A stretch of DNA of 64,000 nucleotides from Thalassia testudinum (GCA_037157565.1 JAZHRO010000019.1:59766501-59830500); one strand, 5' to 3'; shown: positions 10,635 to 21,827, counted from the stretch's first letter. The notes: generated by a model not told the origin, from the sequence alone. A program made the numbers and translations.

Positions 10635-11996
10635 CATTAATTTTTTTTTGGAAAACGGAATTTTTGGGAAATCTAATTTTTTTGACTTTTGAGGAGAAAA
10701 AGAGATTAAGGGACCTTGGTAGATTAAAACACAGGAGATACGGGATTTGTTGAAGATAAACATCAGGATTTATTTTTGGATCCAACCATTAGATAGAACG
10801 GGATCAATATATCCTCAGAAAATTCACTAATTAACCCCTTGTTAATTCAGATGACTTGAAATGTTTGTTTTTAGGAATTTTCTGGCTCGTGAATCTGATT
10901 CGCAACTTGCAAATTCCTTTAAAACCTTGTGTCGGTGCTTGTGAAAAGCTAACCTTAATAAGGACGTGTTATTATTATTATTATTTTTTTTTTCTCTCCC
11001 CCATGCTTATTTTTAGCTTAGTCTTACAACAGATGTGTCGGTATCATCATTCCCGTTATCATTCCTCGAGGGGGCTCTGGCGCCAGTACTTCGGGATAGC
11101 ACTGTCCATGACACCACCCAGGAGCTCACAACCCCAAAACACGATGCGGTGAAAAGGGGCGCTCCAAGCAGACTCAAGCTCTTGCTCCGACGCTATAGGT
11201 AGAGCACCGTCCAAGACACTTGAGCTGCTGAAATGCGCTTTAATGCTCCGTCTAAAGATATGAAATATAGATATAGAGCAGCACCGAGGCGGTAACATGT
11301 TGACATCGTGTCCTCAAAGAAGGTTTTTTTCCTTCTTCTCGACGGTGGGAACTCAAACCAATGATCTGCTTCAGACTTTTACTAAATCCAAACAAGGGAG
11401 TTTTTCGAATTTTTAGTTATTTTTAAGTGTTGGCTTGTGTGTGAAAATTGACACAAGAAGTTTGTCAAGAACCGCAGGTTTTTGAATCAAAAACTAAGTC
11501 AAATACTTTCCATATTACAAAATAGGATCAAGTCACCTGAACTATCATGAGTTCAGGTGGAATTTTAGAGAAGGATATCTGATCTAGTCTAAAATAGACC
11601 CTGAAATTCTAATGATCAGATCCATATCCTCATCCTTAGTTTGTTAAAGATTAAATCCCATTGTACCAGAAGTGAATTTTTCGACCGTAGTCCCGATTTC
11701 AAAATTTTTCCTCAAAAAGTTTTCAATTTTTTTTTTTTTTGGGTATGCAAGCAGGAAATAAATTAAAGAAAATTGCATGTTTTTAGGTTTTAAACATCCT
11801 AAATCGATCGTAAAAATTTAAAAACACCCCCCCATGCTTAAGATATGCCATGTCCTCATGCATTAGGAGGGAAAAGGAATCACCTTAGTGAAGAATGGTC
11901 AGGTTTAGGATGAATAAAACCTGGAAAAGAAGAAAAAAAGAAAGCAAGAAAAAAAATGATGGGTTACCTCCCATCCAGTGCTATCTTTTACGCCAT
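10635..11996 (-). other. 3' untranslated region of element B, where pol would be expected
   Basis: No reverse transcriptase or integrase motif is found in any frame. On the plus strand two copies of an AGCACYGTCCAWGACAC-type word lie about 109 bp apart (near 11098 and 11207), with a weaker third near 11283. Shortly after the protease stop, the plus strand reads ATGGG-ttacct-CCCAT (11959-11974). In the element sense this is an ATGGG-aggtaa-CCCAT hairpin, and element D has a counterpart after its integrase. Confidence 0.6.
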
Positions 11997-13268
11997 TCAG
12001 CCGGGCGTGAAGGTATGCACAGAAGACGGAAAATCATGTAAATAATTGGACACTTGGATGCCCGCAAAAAAGGTGTCTTCGTCTAGATCCCTAGAAAATT
12101 GATTAGAAATAATATTGGGATCAAAGTGAGATGGAAATTGATAAGTGTGGCCCAAGTCTGGCCATGGTTTTAATTCAGGTTGGGTGCCAAACTCGGGCGG
12201 GGTTGGTGGCAGGTCCGTAAGAAAGGGGTTGGGGAAGGAATGGTGGGTTAGTGTGGAAAAATTAGGTGCGTGAATAGTGGGTGGGTTAGGGGGGGTATCA
12301 GGAACAAATTTGGAGTCAAGACAAGTTTCCGGATCACAGGTCTCGCCGACCACTGAGTCTGAATCAGAGTCCTCAAAAAAACTGTGGTCGGTAAGGGTAT
12401 CTATTAACATTGTCTCCTCCACCATATTAGAAATTTCAGTATCTGAGTCCTCAAAGAAGTTATCATCATGGAATCTCCTGGAGGATTTAAAAATATCTAA
12501 GGTGATAGTTTGGCCTGCACAGTTGATATCCATTTTGCCTGTGTGGCAATTGATATTTGCCTTTGCAGTAGCCAAAAAGGGGCGTCCAAGGATTATCGGG
12601 GAGTCCAGTAATGATTCGGGTGCCTCAATGTCAAGAACCAGAAAGTCTGCAGGGAAGACACAATTCTGGACCTTGACTAATACATCCTCGACAATCCCAC
12701 GAGGTTTGATTGTAGATCGGTCGGCTAATTGCAGGGTAACCTCGACGGGTTTTAATTCACCGATCTGAAATTCTTCGAATAAACTTGTGGGAATAATATT
12801 TACAGAGGCACCAAGATCAAGGAGGGCGCGATTAAATGTAGTGTCATCAATAATTACAGAAATTAAAGGCGCCCCCGGATCTTTCATCTTAGGAGGCAGC
12901 TTACTCTGTATGACAGAGCTTACTGTCTCCGAAAGATGCACCTGTCCTAGATTTTTGGCCTGCCTTTTAGGAGTACAAATCTCCTTTAAAAATTTAGCAT
13001 AGGCAGGTATATATTTAATGGCATCTAGGAGAGGGATATTGATATGAACTTGCCCAAATAGCTCCATGAGTTCTTCTGTAGTGGGCTCAGATTTCTTTCT
13101 TTTGTTGGTGGTAGGGTAGAGAGCTTGTGGGAAAGGGATAGGAATCTTGTCTTGAGATTTTTGTTGTTCTTTTTCTTCCTGATGGGGAGGTGGGGAGTCA
13201 ACTTGCACATGTATCTTACCAGGTTCATGCGAAGGCTCGGGGTCAGTGGTGGTTTTCCCACTCCTCAA
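11997..13268 (-). CDS. Protease-like ORF of element B (gag-pro C-terminal part)
   Basis: A 423-codon open frame overlaps the end of gag by four bases in the -1 frame. It begins with an LRSGK stretch, which in this family is internal to the gag-pro polyprotein, so no proper start codon is expected and the listed first codon is TTG. A MELFGQVHINIPLLDAI block lies at about residues 68-85, the catalytic DLGAS at about 151-155 and ILGRPFLATA at about 226-235. These match a retropepsin-like domain of the Athila/Tat type. After about residue 265 comes an acidic, Ser/Thr/Pro-rich tail ending near 423, where relatives continue into reverse transcriptase. Absence of stops over 1.3 kb suggests recent selection or youth. 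Translation would need a frameshift from gag. Confidence 0.85.
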   Translation of the reverse strand: MRSGKTTTDPEPSHEPGKIHVQVDSPPPHQEEKEQQKSQDKIPIPFPQALYPTTNKRKKSEPTTEELMELFGQVHINIPLLDAIKYIPAYAKFLKEICTPKRQAKNLGQVHLSETVSSVIQSKLPPKMKDPGAPLISVIIDDTTFNRALLDLGASVNIIPTSLFEEFQIGELKPVEVTLQLADRSTIKPRGIVEDVLVKVQNCVFPADFLVLDIEAPESLLDSPIILGRPFLATAKANINCHTGKMDINCAGQTITLDIFKSSRRFHDDNFFEDSDTEISNMVEETMLIDTLTDHSFFEDSDSDSVVGETCDPETCLDSKFVPDTPPNPPTIHAPNFSTLTHHSFPNPFLTDLPPTPPEFGTQPELKPWPDLGHTYQFPSHFDPNIISNQFSRDLDEDTFFAGIQVSNYLHDFPSSVHTFTPG

Positions 13269-14929
13269 GGTAACTGCATGTGCAGTCGGATTATTATTTG
13301 GAGGAGGTGGGGGGCCTGTGATTGCAGAAACCTGGGCGGCTGCTGAGGTGGTGGATTAGGAGGAGGCTGATGTGGATAATGTGGATTTCTGCCCATATAA
13401 TGGTTTCCTTGGTGATTAGGGTTGGGTATGGGTTGGGACGGAAGATGTCCTACAGGTCTTTGCGTGGGAGTAACCCCAATCTGATTGTTCAGATTTGTGA
13501 TGTTGCGGGTTACTTCCGTCATTTTTGTTTGCATATCCTGCAGGGTTCGCAGCATCTGGGCATTGATATCTTGTTGGGATGGCCCAGGATGGAAGTTTGG
13601 ATTCAACCCATACCCATTAAAATGATATGGTTGGGAGGAAACTTGATTATTCCAGGAGTAGTTCGGGTAATTTTTCCAATTGGAAGAATTTTTAAAGGGC
13701 TCCTGGATGGCAGAAATATTTTGAGTGGGGTTAAGATCTGGATAGTTGTAGTTCCCCAGTGAATCATGGGCAACCTCAGAATAATCAGCAGGGGTAGTGT
13801 TGAGATTGTGCAAATTTTCTCTTTGTGGAAAGTTAGGTTGGGTTAGATGTGGGTGTGGAGCTTGAGTTGAAGTGGCTAGTCTTTCCTCAATTTTCTTTTG
13901 ATTAATATGCATCTGGTCGAGTTTTTGAGCAATCAATTGAAGATCATCTTGGGTGACAGGGATAGATTGAGTGCCTATTTCATGAACACCGAACTGCGGG
14001 TTTTGGGTTCTGCAAAATGTGTTCATGGAAGCTTGATTAAATGAGTTTTCACTCATTTCTTCGAACAGGTCATAGGCACTTTCTGCATCTTTATTTAAAA
14101 AATTGCCGCCACACGAGGCGTCGACAAACTGTCGGATTTGATCTTCTAATCCATGATAGAAGATTTGCACGAGCTGCCATAAAGGAATCTCGTGGTGCGG
14201 GCAACTTCTTAAAAGGTCTTGAAATCTTTCCCAAGAATCATGGAAAGTTTCACCAGATTTTTGGTGAAAGGTCGTAATAGATCTTCGTAAGGAATTGGTA
14301 CGACCTATGGGAAAGAATTTCTTGAGGAAGGCACTCTTGAGTTGAGGCCATGTTGTGATGGGTCGGCCAATGGTCCTGAACCAATAAGCGGCCTTATCTT
14401 TGAGAGATAATGGAAAAAGCCGCATCAGCCATATGTCTTCTTGCACATTTCGGGAACGGGTTGTCTGTGCAAGAAGAGTTAGTTCTTCAAGGTGGCTGAA
14501 AGGATCTTCCCTAGGAAGGCCATGAAAGTGTTTAATCAGGTTCAGGACGGCAGGCTTGATCTCAAAGTCCCCCTCCGGTATGACCACCCCTGGTCGTTCC
14601 TCATAATAAGACGGATCATAGAAATCTTTTAGAGGAACAACAGGCTGCTGACGGGGTGGTAGGTTTGGCCTTGGATTGGCTAGGTTTTGGATGTTCCTAG
14701 TCAATGTTTGTTGATTGGAATTTAATTTATTAATCTGATCGGCCATCAATTTTAAAAGATCAGGTAGGGGGTCTTGATGTTGTGTGTGGGGCAACTCAAG
14801 ATTGGGGAGCTCCAAGTGTGGAAAGTTACTGGTGGTTGGGTTTTGAGTGGAAGGGTTAGAATTAGGGTTAGAGGTGGGGTTAGAGGTAGACGTGGAAGGG
14901 TCAGTGGACCTATTTTGTTGTGTTTCCAT
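13265..14929 (-). CDS. gag of element B
   Basis: This intact 554-residue ORF starts with ATG. An N-terminal Asn/Pro/Ser/Thr-rich region (about 1-50) is followed by a short Leu/Asn-rich helix-like part (about 55-85). The conserved gag core runs from about 125 to 285, with EIKPAVLNLIKHFHG, FSHLEELTLL, LFPLSLKDKAAYWF, FLKKFFPIGRTNSLR, CPHHEIPLWQLVQIFYHGL and CGGNFL. The C-terminal third is rich in Asn, Gln and Pro. I see no CCHC zinc knuckle, unlike element A. Gag would build the particle that packages the RNA. The last few residues read out of the family frame: just after a six-C run (13309-13314) the conserved junction continues in the -1 frame as the protease ORF. Confidence 0.92.
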   Translation of the reverse strand: METQQNRSTDPSTSTSNPTSNPNSNPSTQNPTTSNFPHLELPNLELPHTQHQDPLPDLLKLMADQINKLNSNQQTLTRNIQNLANPRPNLPPRQQPVVPLKDFYDPSYYEERPGVVIPEGDFEIKPAVLNLIKHFHGLPREDPFSHLEELTLLAQTTRSRNVQEDIWLMRLFPLSLKDKAAYWFRTIGRPITTWPQLKSAFLKKFFPIGRTNSLRRSITTFHQKSGETFHDSWERFQDLLRSCPHHEIPLWQLVQIFYHGLEDQIRQFVDASCGGNFLNKDAESAYDLFEEMSENSFNQASMNTFCRTQNPQFGVHEIGTQSIPVTQDDLQLIAQKLDQMHINQKKIEERLATSTQAPHPHLTQPNFPQRENLHNLNTTPADYSEVAHDSLGNYNYPDLNPTQNISAIQEPFKNSSNWKNYPNYSWNNQVSSQPYHFNGYGLNPNFHPGPSQQDINAQMLRTLQDMQTKMTEVTRNITNLNNQIGVTPTQRPVGHLPSQPIPNPNHQGNHYMGRNPHYPHQPPPNPPPQQPPRFLQSQAPHLLQIIIRLHMQLP

Positions 14930-16593
14930 TTTTTTAGGAGAAGACAGAAAAAGTGGTCTTTTTACGTGGGGGCGAAATCAAATGGTCCTTCCAAGTGCGG
15001 ATTTTGAGACCGTCGCCCGTGCATAAAATGGAAGAACGGGGAGGGGAGGAGAAGAGAAAGAGATGAGAGAAAGTGTGCAATTCAAACAAACAAAAACTAG
15101 ACCTAACTTAATTGTGACTCCCTAATAATAACCTAAGACTTGGTCTATATAGGAAATAAGTAGTCAATAGTGAATACCCGTTCTATCAACAAATCTAGCC
15201 AAGTTGCTTAAGGGGAGGTTTGGGCCCAAACGTTTCCCAGGGAAAACCCCAGGTGCTTGTACAAACCCGCGCCTGGTCGTTTGACACGGCCCCTCAGCCT
15301 GAACACCAGATATAGATGACAGAATTGGTACTAACTAAAGAAAACTTAAGACCTAAATAGCAAGCCTAAGTTGATAAAGCCTTAGGGGTCAAGTTGCTAC
15401 AAATTTTAATTAGGTCTAGGATTCTATAGTGCACACGGAATGTGGAGGGCGTTTATTGGGTTGTTGCCCTGTTATTTGATTTTTTTTTGTGTGTGCAGGA
15501 ATTGGAGAGTGGCTCCAATGAAAATCAAGTTGTCACACAAATTTTTTATATATTTTTGTCTTTTAGGATGTGATTTAATTAAATGACTTTTAGGGTTTTT
15601 CTCTTTAAGTTTTCAAACAAGTTTGAAAGTTCACAATCAAAGGAAAGACAAGTTGTATGTGTGATTGTATATTTCCTTTTAATTGAGTCTCTAAAGAGAA
15701 AGAAGAAACCCTAAACCAATTATCCCTGAGACAGAAATTTAACTACCAATGAATTATTTTTAGCTTTCAGAATTAAGTAGTGGTCCAAACAAGTCAAACA
15801 ACACCACTACTTTGAAGAAAATCAAAAAAGGATTCCAGAAAAGATTTTTGTAAGATTTTAGGAATTTATTTGATAATAGTTTTGAATTTTAAATTGTACT
15901 GGTGTCAAAGTCCAGAAATAATACCCGTGGGTATTATAGACTTTTCAGTATTACCACCGACCTCAGAAAATTTTTATGATTTTATATGATATGTAAAATT
16001 TCACAGGGATTCCAACAAGATAAATTTCACAAAAATTGGATGAGTATAAAAATTCTGAAAATTCGCGGACAGTAGCAAAACAGGAAGATTAGAGGGTGTG
16101 ACCCCTCTGTAATCCACGAATTTTTAAAAATTAAATACAAATCCAATTGATCTGAAATTTGGAACAGATGTTCCAAACTTAATTGGGAATCACTCTATGA
16201 AATTTTATGATTTTAGGAGGCCTTTTGTGTTAGGAATCGATTTTTTCAAGTCTGGACAGAAATCTAGACCCGAAAAACAGAACACCAATACTTGCAATGG
16301 AATGGTGCTAAAGAAGCATACAAGCAAACAATGATTTTAAAATGCACCACTCCACTTAATTTAAGTGTTTAGGGTCCTGAAAGCCAAGTTTAATATATTT
16401 TTGGTAGTTTTAATTAATTATGTGACTAGAAAGAGGAACCAACCTGAATTTTCGCGGGAAGAAAAGGATCTTTAAGCTCTCGCTTCCAGATTCCCGCTTT
16501 CCCGCTGTAGTTCCTGCACACACAAAAGAAAGAAAGAGAAGGGGATGAGATCCACTTCAAGCAAGAGAAAATGAGTTAATGCAAAGCCGTGCC
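14930..16593 (-). other. 5' leader of element B
   Basis: About 1.66 kb separates the primer site from the gag start. It is AT-rich with no supported ORF. A leader this long probably holds the packaging signal, but I cannot locate it. The stretch 15000-15100 just upstream of gag is purine-rich on the plus strand. Confidence 0.6.
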
Positions 16594-16611
16594 TCCCCGG
16601 CAACGGCGCCA
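16594..16611 (-). promoter_or_regulatory. tRNA-Asp primer-binding site of element B
   Basis: The plus strand reads TCCCCGGCAACGGCGCCA, the 3' end of plant tRNA-Asp including the CCA-adjacent bases, so the element RNA carries its complement. All 18 positions agree by my reading. Five bases separate it from the 5' LTR. Confidence 0.93.
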
Positions 16612-16616
16612 AAAAG

Positions 16617-18892
16617 TGATGGCGATTTTACGCGGTTTGTTAAAATACGTCGTTGTAACGCGTAAATCCGCTTTCGCTCTTAAATTTATAATCCTAGATA
16701 GGGAAGTATCTAGGGTCGTCCAAGGAGGCAATATGGTTGCAAAATTGATTCTCTTGCTTGGAATATATCTCAACTTTCTTTTTGGTAATTTTCAATATAC
16801 CATTTTTTTTTTGTTTTTGAACTAAGGCAACATGCGAATTGATGGCGGGAAAAGTGTTTACACTTCCAATTAAGTAAACTACTCTAAAGTGGCAAGTAGA
16901 GCCTCTCCCTAAGCTCACTCTAGGAAAGTGGATGCCTAGAATAATTAGGGAGAGGAAGTAAAGAATGCTGAAAATAAGCAAATAGAAATGCAAACAAGAT
17001 ATGCGAAGAAGGCAACTAGATAATTGATAAAGTGTTTAACAAAAATGCCTAGTAGAGGAATGCTTCTACTACTAGATAATTGAAATAAAGAAAGAAAACA
17101 CAAATCCTCTAAATAGATGGTGAAGAAGAGGGCTTCTTGCTCCAAGGTTGGTGGCTCCCAAGCTTGAAAAGAATCCTTCAACTCCTTCCTTGCAGTACTC
17201 CGCCAAGGTGATGACCTCCAAGGCAAGCCCTAAGGGGGCTTGCCCTAAGTTTCTCTCCAAGGGTGGACGTCCACCCTAAGCTTTTATCCCTTGCCTGGCC
17301 GTCCTCCTTGAAGTGGGAGAGTCCTCCTCCTTGGCGTGGCCCAAGTTGAAGAGAGTGGGGAGAAGAAGGCACCAAAAGGGCTGGTGATGTGCCCCTTTAA
17401 TCTCCTTCTCTACTCCTTCTTCTTGGCCGTAGGTATAGGTTGTTTAGGTAGAAAATATACTAAGGGAGGATGCTCCAAAATGGTGGTAGGTGGTGGCTTT
17501 TTATAGAATGGGATGGGGGGTTAAGGTGCCCCTTGAAATGGAGGGCTAGGATGGAAGGATGAGGGTGGTTGGTGATCCTATGGCTAGGGTGAGTTGGCGC
17601 CAACCCAAGGGGTGTTAAAGGGGGTGGTTATGGTGGTGTTGGTGTCTTTTGGTGGTGGAGAGACACCCCCATGTTGGCGCCAACATGGGGTCTTCTAGAA
17701 GGGGAGTTAGGTGGATGGTGGAGATGGATTCAAGGGGGATTGTGTGGTGGAGATGAGGGGGGATTTTGGAGGGAAAAGTGGCGCCACTAAGGGGTGGTTA
17801 TGGGTAGTTTTTGGCGCCACTTTTAGGTGTCTTTTGGAGGTGGTGGGTAGGTTAGGTTGGTGCCAAGTAGGTTAGCTTATGTGGAGCTTAGGTGGAGCTA
17901 GTTGGGTGGAGTTGGTAGGTGGGTTTTTGGGGTGGTACAAGCCAAGGAAGTTGGAGCATAGTTAAGCTAAGCTAAGCTAAGCTAAGCTAGCTTAGCTAAT
18001 GGAGGAGTAGAGGAGAAGGTGTTGGAGCTAGGGTTTGGAGGGAGGAGCTGAGGAGAAGTCTGGAGCTGAAATTTGGAGCTGGCTGCTGCTGAAGAGGCTG
18101 GCATGGAGCTATTCTAGCTTGCTTAGCTTGCTAGTTCTTTGCTAGCTACTAAGCCGAGCTAAGGTAAGCTAGCTTCTACCATACTGAGCTAAGGTGAGCT
18201 GGGTCTGGTGCTCCCGGGGAGAATCAAGCTGGTTGAGGCAGCTAAGGTAGCTTAGCTCAACTGAGTTGAGCTAAGCTGAGTCCCTGTGAGCTGGACTTGA
18301 GCTTCCTGAGCTGGGATGAATTCTTCTTCAGCTGGTTGGAGCTGAGTGGAGCTGGATGTAGCTGGATCTGAGCTGGGGTGAACTCCTGTCAACTTAGCCG
18401 AACTAACTAGAGCTCCCTGTGAGCTAGTGGGAGCTGAGATGAGCTAGACTCAGCTAAGTTGAGCTGGATCTGAGCTGACTTGAGCTAGGATGAGCTAAGG
18501 TGAACTCTCTTGAGCTGCCATCCAGCTGAGATTAGCTGAATGGAGCTGGGATGAGCTAACCCTAGTTCAAGTAAGCTAGGTTCCAGCTGCGGTGAGCTAG
18601 ATCAAGCTGAGGTGAGCTGGATCAAGCTGAGGTGAGCTGGATTAGGCTGAGTTCCAGCTAGTCTGGGCTTCTCCTTCACCATTTGCCTTCTTGAGTGCTA
18701 GGGTTTTAGGGATCTGTGCATCTGTACATCCCTAACACTCACAAAAACTCATTAAAATGACAATAAAAAAATGCAATGCATGCCTATCCTAATTTATGCC
18801 TAAATGCAGCCCAAAAACCCGTTTGCGGAGTAAAATCCTAAGAGCTAGGTTAGTTTTAAAGCATAAAAATGATGATAAACTGGTGTTTATCA
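16617..18892 (-). repeat. 5' LTR of element B
   Basis: This twin of 8321-10596 has the same length. I noticed three differences, one each near 17287, 18099 and 18118. It should supply the promoter. A TATAAAAAG-type box on the minus strand lies at 17497-17505, placing transcription start roughly 30 bases lower. That gives a U3 of about 1.39 kb, which contains the AGCT tract. Confidence 0.95.
17497..17505 (-). promoter_or_regulatory. Putative TATA box of element B 5' LTR
   Basis: The minus strand reads CTATAAAAAG within a G-poor setting. The identical box is in the 3' LTR at about 9201-9209. Element H has TATAAAAGG in the corresponding place of its LTR. Confidence 0.5.
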
Positions 18893-20194
18893 AGCTCTCC
18901 TAAGAATTCTCTCGGGCTCAGGATCAAACACTAGACTACCCTCAAGAGAGCATCTACCAAGCATACAAAACACAATTTAGAATTTTCTTTATTAAGTCAA
19001 ACCTCCAATCCAAAGATAAGTCAAAAGATCAAGACTTATCCCTTCGTTCCCACGTAAGTGGTATAAGAGGGGTGTGGACTTGAAATCTTAACCTTCTTTA
19101 TTGTGGATGTTGAATTAGTTAATATAAATGGCCAAACAAGTTTTTCACTGCAATTACGTGCCTTAATTCAACCTTCGAGTGCCCTAGAACCTATACTTTG
19201 CTTGGATGATACTCCCAGGTGATCAAGGGAGAAGTTACTCCAAGGACGAACAAAGGGATGCAAGTAGGGCAAACCCTTCCTTTGAGGCGATGCGTATGCG
19301 GTGCCCCTTAACTACCCTTTTGATCCTTTAAGGGGTGTCCCCCTTCGTGGAGTATCAAAACACTTGATCAAAAGATAGTATCACCACTACCACAAAGCAC
19401 AATAGGAGGGTCTGCACCGATAAAGAGATTGGTGCCTATAGCCTTAAGGGATCAAGCCTTAGTGCAGTGCCTAATGTGCGTGCTCAGTGTCAAAAGTGTG
19501 CAACACACCGCAAATCTTTGTAATTTCTTTTGAAATCGCAGACAAGTCCCTTAGAATCAGATCAAAATGTGAATTGCTTTTAGGGTCGAATCTAATTATT
19601 AGTTCCGCTTTTAGTTATGTGACCACTGAATTAGTAAATTCAAATAATTTGGTGGTCTTGAATTTAAATTGGAATGCAACTGCATGAACAGAAGCTGGAT
19701 GCAAAAGTTAGAAAGATATACCTGTCTCCAGCAATCTTCGTGCTAATATGCTTGCAATGCAATAATAAGATCTAATATGCTGCTCAATCACCCCTAAATG
19801 CAGGCACCTAAGGGCATGCAACTTCTAAATAGGCAGCTCGATATTTTCTTTATTGGCTTTTAAAAGCAAGCAAGCAGAAAATATAACGCATGCACCAAAA
19901 ATTTTGTAACCACTAGTAGATAAAGAATGTGGGGACAAACCCCCAAAAATTTAGCCCCAAATTACTACAAGGGCGAAAAGACAGAATTAAATTGTGACGA
20001 CAGAGAATCCACTGCGAAACAGGATCTTGGTCTCCTTCGTCTTTTCCTCGTGTGGCTTAACTCGTGGTTGCTGTTGCTGCTCTATTGCGCCTTGTCACCT
20101 CGGCGGATTCCTCACACAATAATCAAAATGATTAGATAATTTCGCAACTCAAAAGATTTAAAAACAATAAAGTAAATCTATTGCGTCTGTTGCC
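18893..20194 (-). other. 5' leader and first gag codons of element A
   Basis: 18893-18897 is the right AGCTC duplication of element B. From 18931 down to 18893 the minus strand encodes FDPEPERILRR, the same N-terminal gag stretch seen in element G. The rest, up to the primer site, is noncoding leader with short irrelevant ORFs. Confidence 0.7.
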
Positions 20195-20212
20195 TCCCCG
20201 GCAACGGCGCTA
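20195..20212 (-). promoter_or_regulatory. tRNA-Asp primer-binding site of element A
   Basis: The plus strand reads TCCCCGGCAACGGCGCTA, 17 of 18 matching the tRNA-Asp end, with one C-to-T change. Four bases separate it from the LTR beginning at 20217. Confidence 0.88.
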
Positions 20213-20216
20213 ATTT

Positions 20217-21827
20217 TGATATACGACTTTTCGCTTTGCGTTATAGTATTTAAGTGGTGGAAAAATTGACTAATCAAAAATAATGAAAATAACCACTCGC
20301 AGAAGAGTGGGTCGTGTCCACAGGGTAGCAATTATGCAATCAATACTTAATTGTTTAATGTTATTTCGGACAGTGCGAAATCCCTATTCAAATCTAACTT
20401 AAAATGTGAAGGAAAGTAGATTTGCAATAACTTAAAAAGATAAGGGTATATATGCAGTTTTCCCTCACAGAAATCCTCAATAAATTTATGATGAATTTAT
20501 GCAATTTTCACGTGATGTGTACTAGAGACAATTAGTACTTAAGTTAAGCCCCAAAATCAATCTTTAAACTAGTTAATATCAATATCATGCAATTGTAAAG
20601 AACTGAGTGTTCAAATGCAATTCTGCCACAATATAATAATAATAAATAAAATCAAATTAGGTGACAATGGCATTGAATGTAAATTTTAATTGGTGGGAAA
20701 ATAGGGCTTTTTTCCTGTCTCCTTGCGAGAGAGAGAGAATCGCGAGGCTGTCGCAAGGCTCTGGAGGACGGCGAGGTCGAGAGCTCTCCGGTGGTGGCAG
20801 CGACGGCGACGGAGGTGGTCAGAGGTGGCTGAAGCTCCGACCTGTTGAACAAGAAGGCGGAGCTGCTGTAGTGCCACCTGCGGCTGTGCGAGCGTGCGCA
20901 CGCTGGTTTGCACCTGCAGATGGCGGAGGTAGCGCCTGCAGATGAGCAGTGGAGCACGCTACCTGCGGTGGGGCTTGTGGGTGCGCCTGCAAGGTGGAGA
21001 AGCGTGGGCTGTTGGTGTAGCGGTGCGCCTACAGATGGCGCTGAAGGGGGCGAGCGGTAGGGCGCGCTGGTTTGCGCCTGCAGTGGTTGGAGGGAGAGGC
21101 GTGCTGGCGTGCAGGCGCGATGAGCAGGGGGCGGCCTGTAGGCGCTGCGGGCACCTGCTATGAGGTGCGTGAGTGGTGCGGTGTCTGTTGTGCGGTGCGT
21201 GAGTGCCTGCAGCAGGGGAGAGGTGTGCGGTTGGTTGGATGCCCCTGCTGTGGCGTGGATGCACCTACTGTGGAGTGGATGCAGGGTGGAGAGGCGTGGC
21301 TTGGTGCGCGCGGGCAGGCAGATGGCGCTTGCAGATGAGCGGTAGGGCGCACTGTTTTGCGCCTACGGTGGCTGGAGGGAGATGCTGTGAGCAGGAGGCG
21401 TGAGGTTTTTCCCCGCAAGGGGGAAGAAGGCCACAGTGCATGCTTCTCTTCCTAGATGCCTTCCTCTCTCCCCGCCTCTTCTTTTTAACTTCTCTCCTTT
21501 GCGCGTGAGTTAAGGGATTTTCCCAAATCCCTGGTCATAGTTGTTGAGAAAGGCGGCGGAAGAGGAAGATTACCCCAATGTCCAGCGGGGGAAGGGGGAA
21601 AGAGTCGCGGCTGTTATGTGTTGGGGAATTTATCCCCCCACCCTTGTTCTTTCTGCATTTTATTACCTGCACATAAAAACAACAAAATACTTAAGTTATA
21701 GAATGTTATAAACTTAAATCATGAGGCGTACAAATATTCTACAACTTAATTGCCATTATTAACACACCTAAACTGTATGATTAAATATACTTAGGCTTAA
21801 TACTAGTCCATTTTAATGGACTCATCA
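20217..21827 (-). repeat. 5' LTR of element A
   Basis: This 1611-bp LTR is bounded by TGATATAC and CTCATCA on the plus strand. It matches 1-1413 over the shared part. The shared U5 motif appears on the plus strand as GGGTCGTGTCCACAGGG (about 20309-20325). The GC-rich, multi-frame-open block is at about 20750-21400. A hairpin GGGATTT-tccc-AAATCCC recurs near 21510-21530. Confidence 0.93.

Larger units (their letters stand above)
8321..18892 (-). mobile_element. Element B: young non-autonomous gag-protease LTR retrotransposon
   Basis: This 10,572-bp unit has two 2276-bp LTRs (8321-10596 and 16617-18892), a perfect tRNA-Asp primer site beside the right LTR, and a polypurine tract beside the left one. 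A perfect AGCTC duplication flanks it. By eye I found three substitutions between the LTRs, so the insertion is recent. The interior codes for gag (13265-14929) and a protease-like ORF (11997-13268). Only about 1.4 kb of noncoding DNA separates the protease stop from the polypurine tract. No reverse transcriptase, RNase H or integrase motif is present. It must have been copied by enzymes from another element. Confidence 0.95.
1..21827 (-). mobile_element. Element A: Athila-type Ty3/gypsy LTR retrotransposon, split by element B
   Basis: Reading on the minus strand, the order is 5' LTR (20217-21827), tRNA-Asp primer site, leader, gag, protease, reverse transcriptase, RNase H, integrase, polypurine tract and 3' LTR (1-1413, cut by the window edge). 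The order PR-RT-RH-IN, the tRNA-Asp primer site and the style of the integrase C-terminus fit the Athila/Tat branch. No envelope-like ORF follows integrase. Element B plus its 5-bp duplication accounts for 8321-18897. All coding parts carry stops or frameshifts. The two LTRs differ by a few percent where I compared them, so A is older than B. The right edge at 21827 joins directly to the pol gene of element D, so A inserted into D. Confidence 0.9.

Noticed and set aside
8321..18892. Possibility that the two 2276-bp repeats are an assembly artefact
   Set aside because: They differ at three sites, carry the correct primer site and polypurine tract on the proper inner sides, and are flanked by a matching 5-bp duplication.
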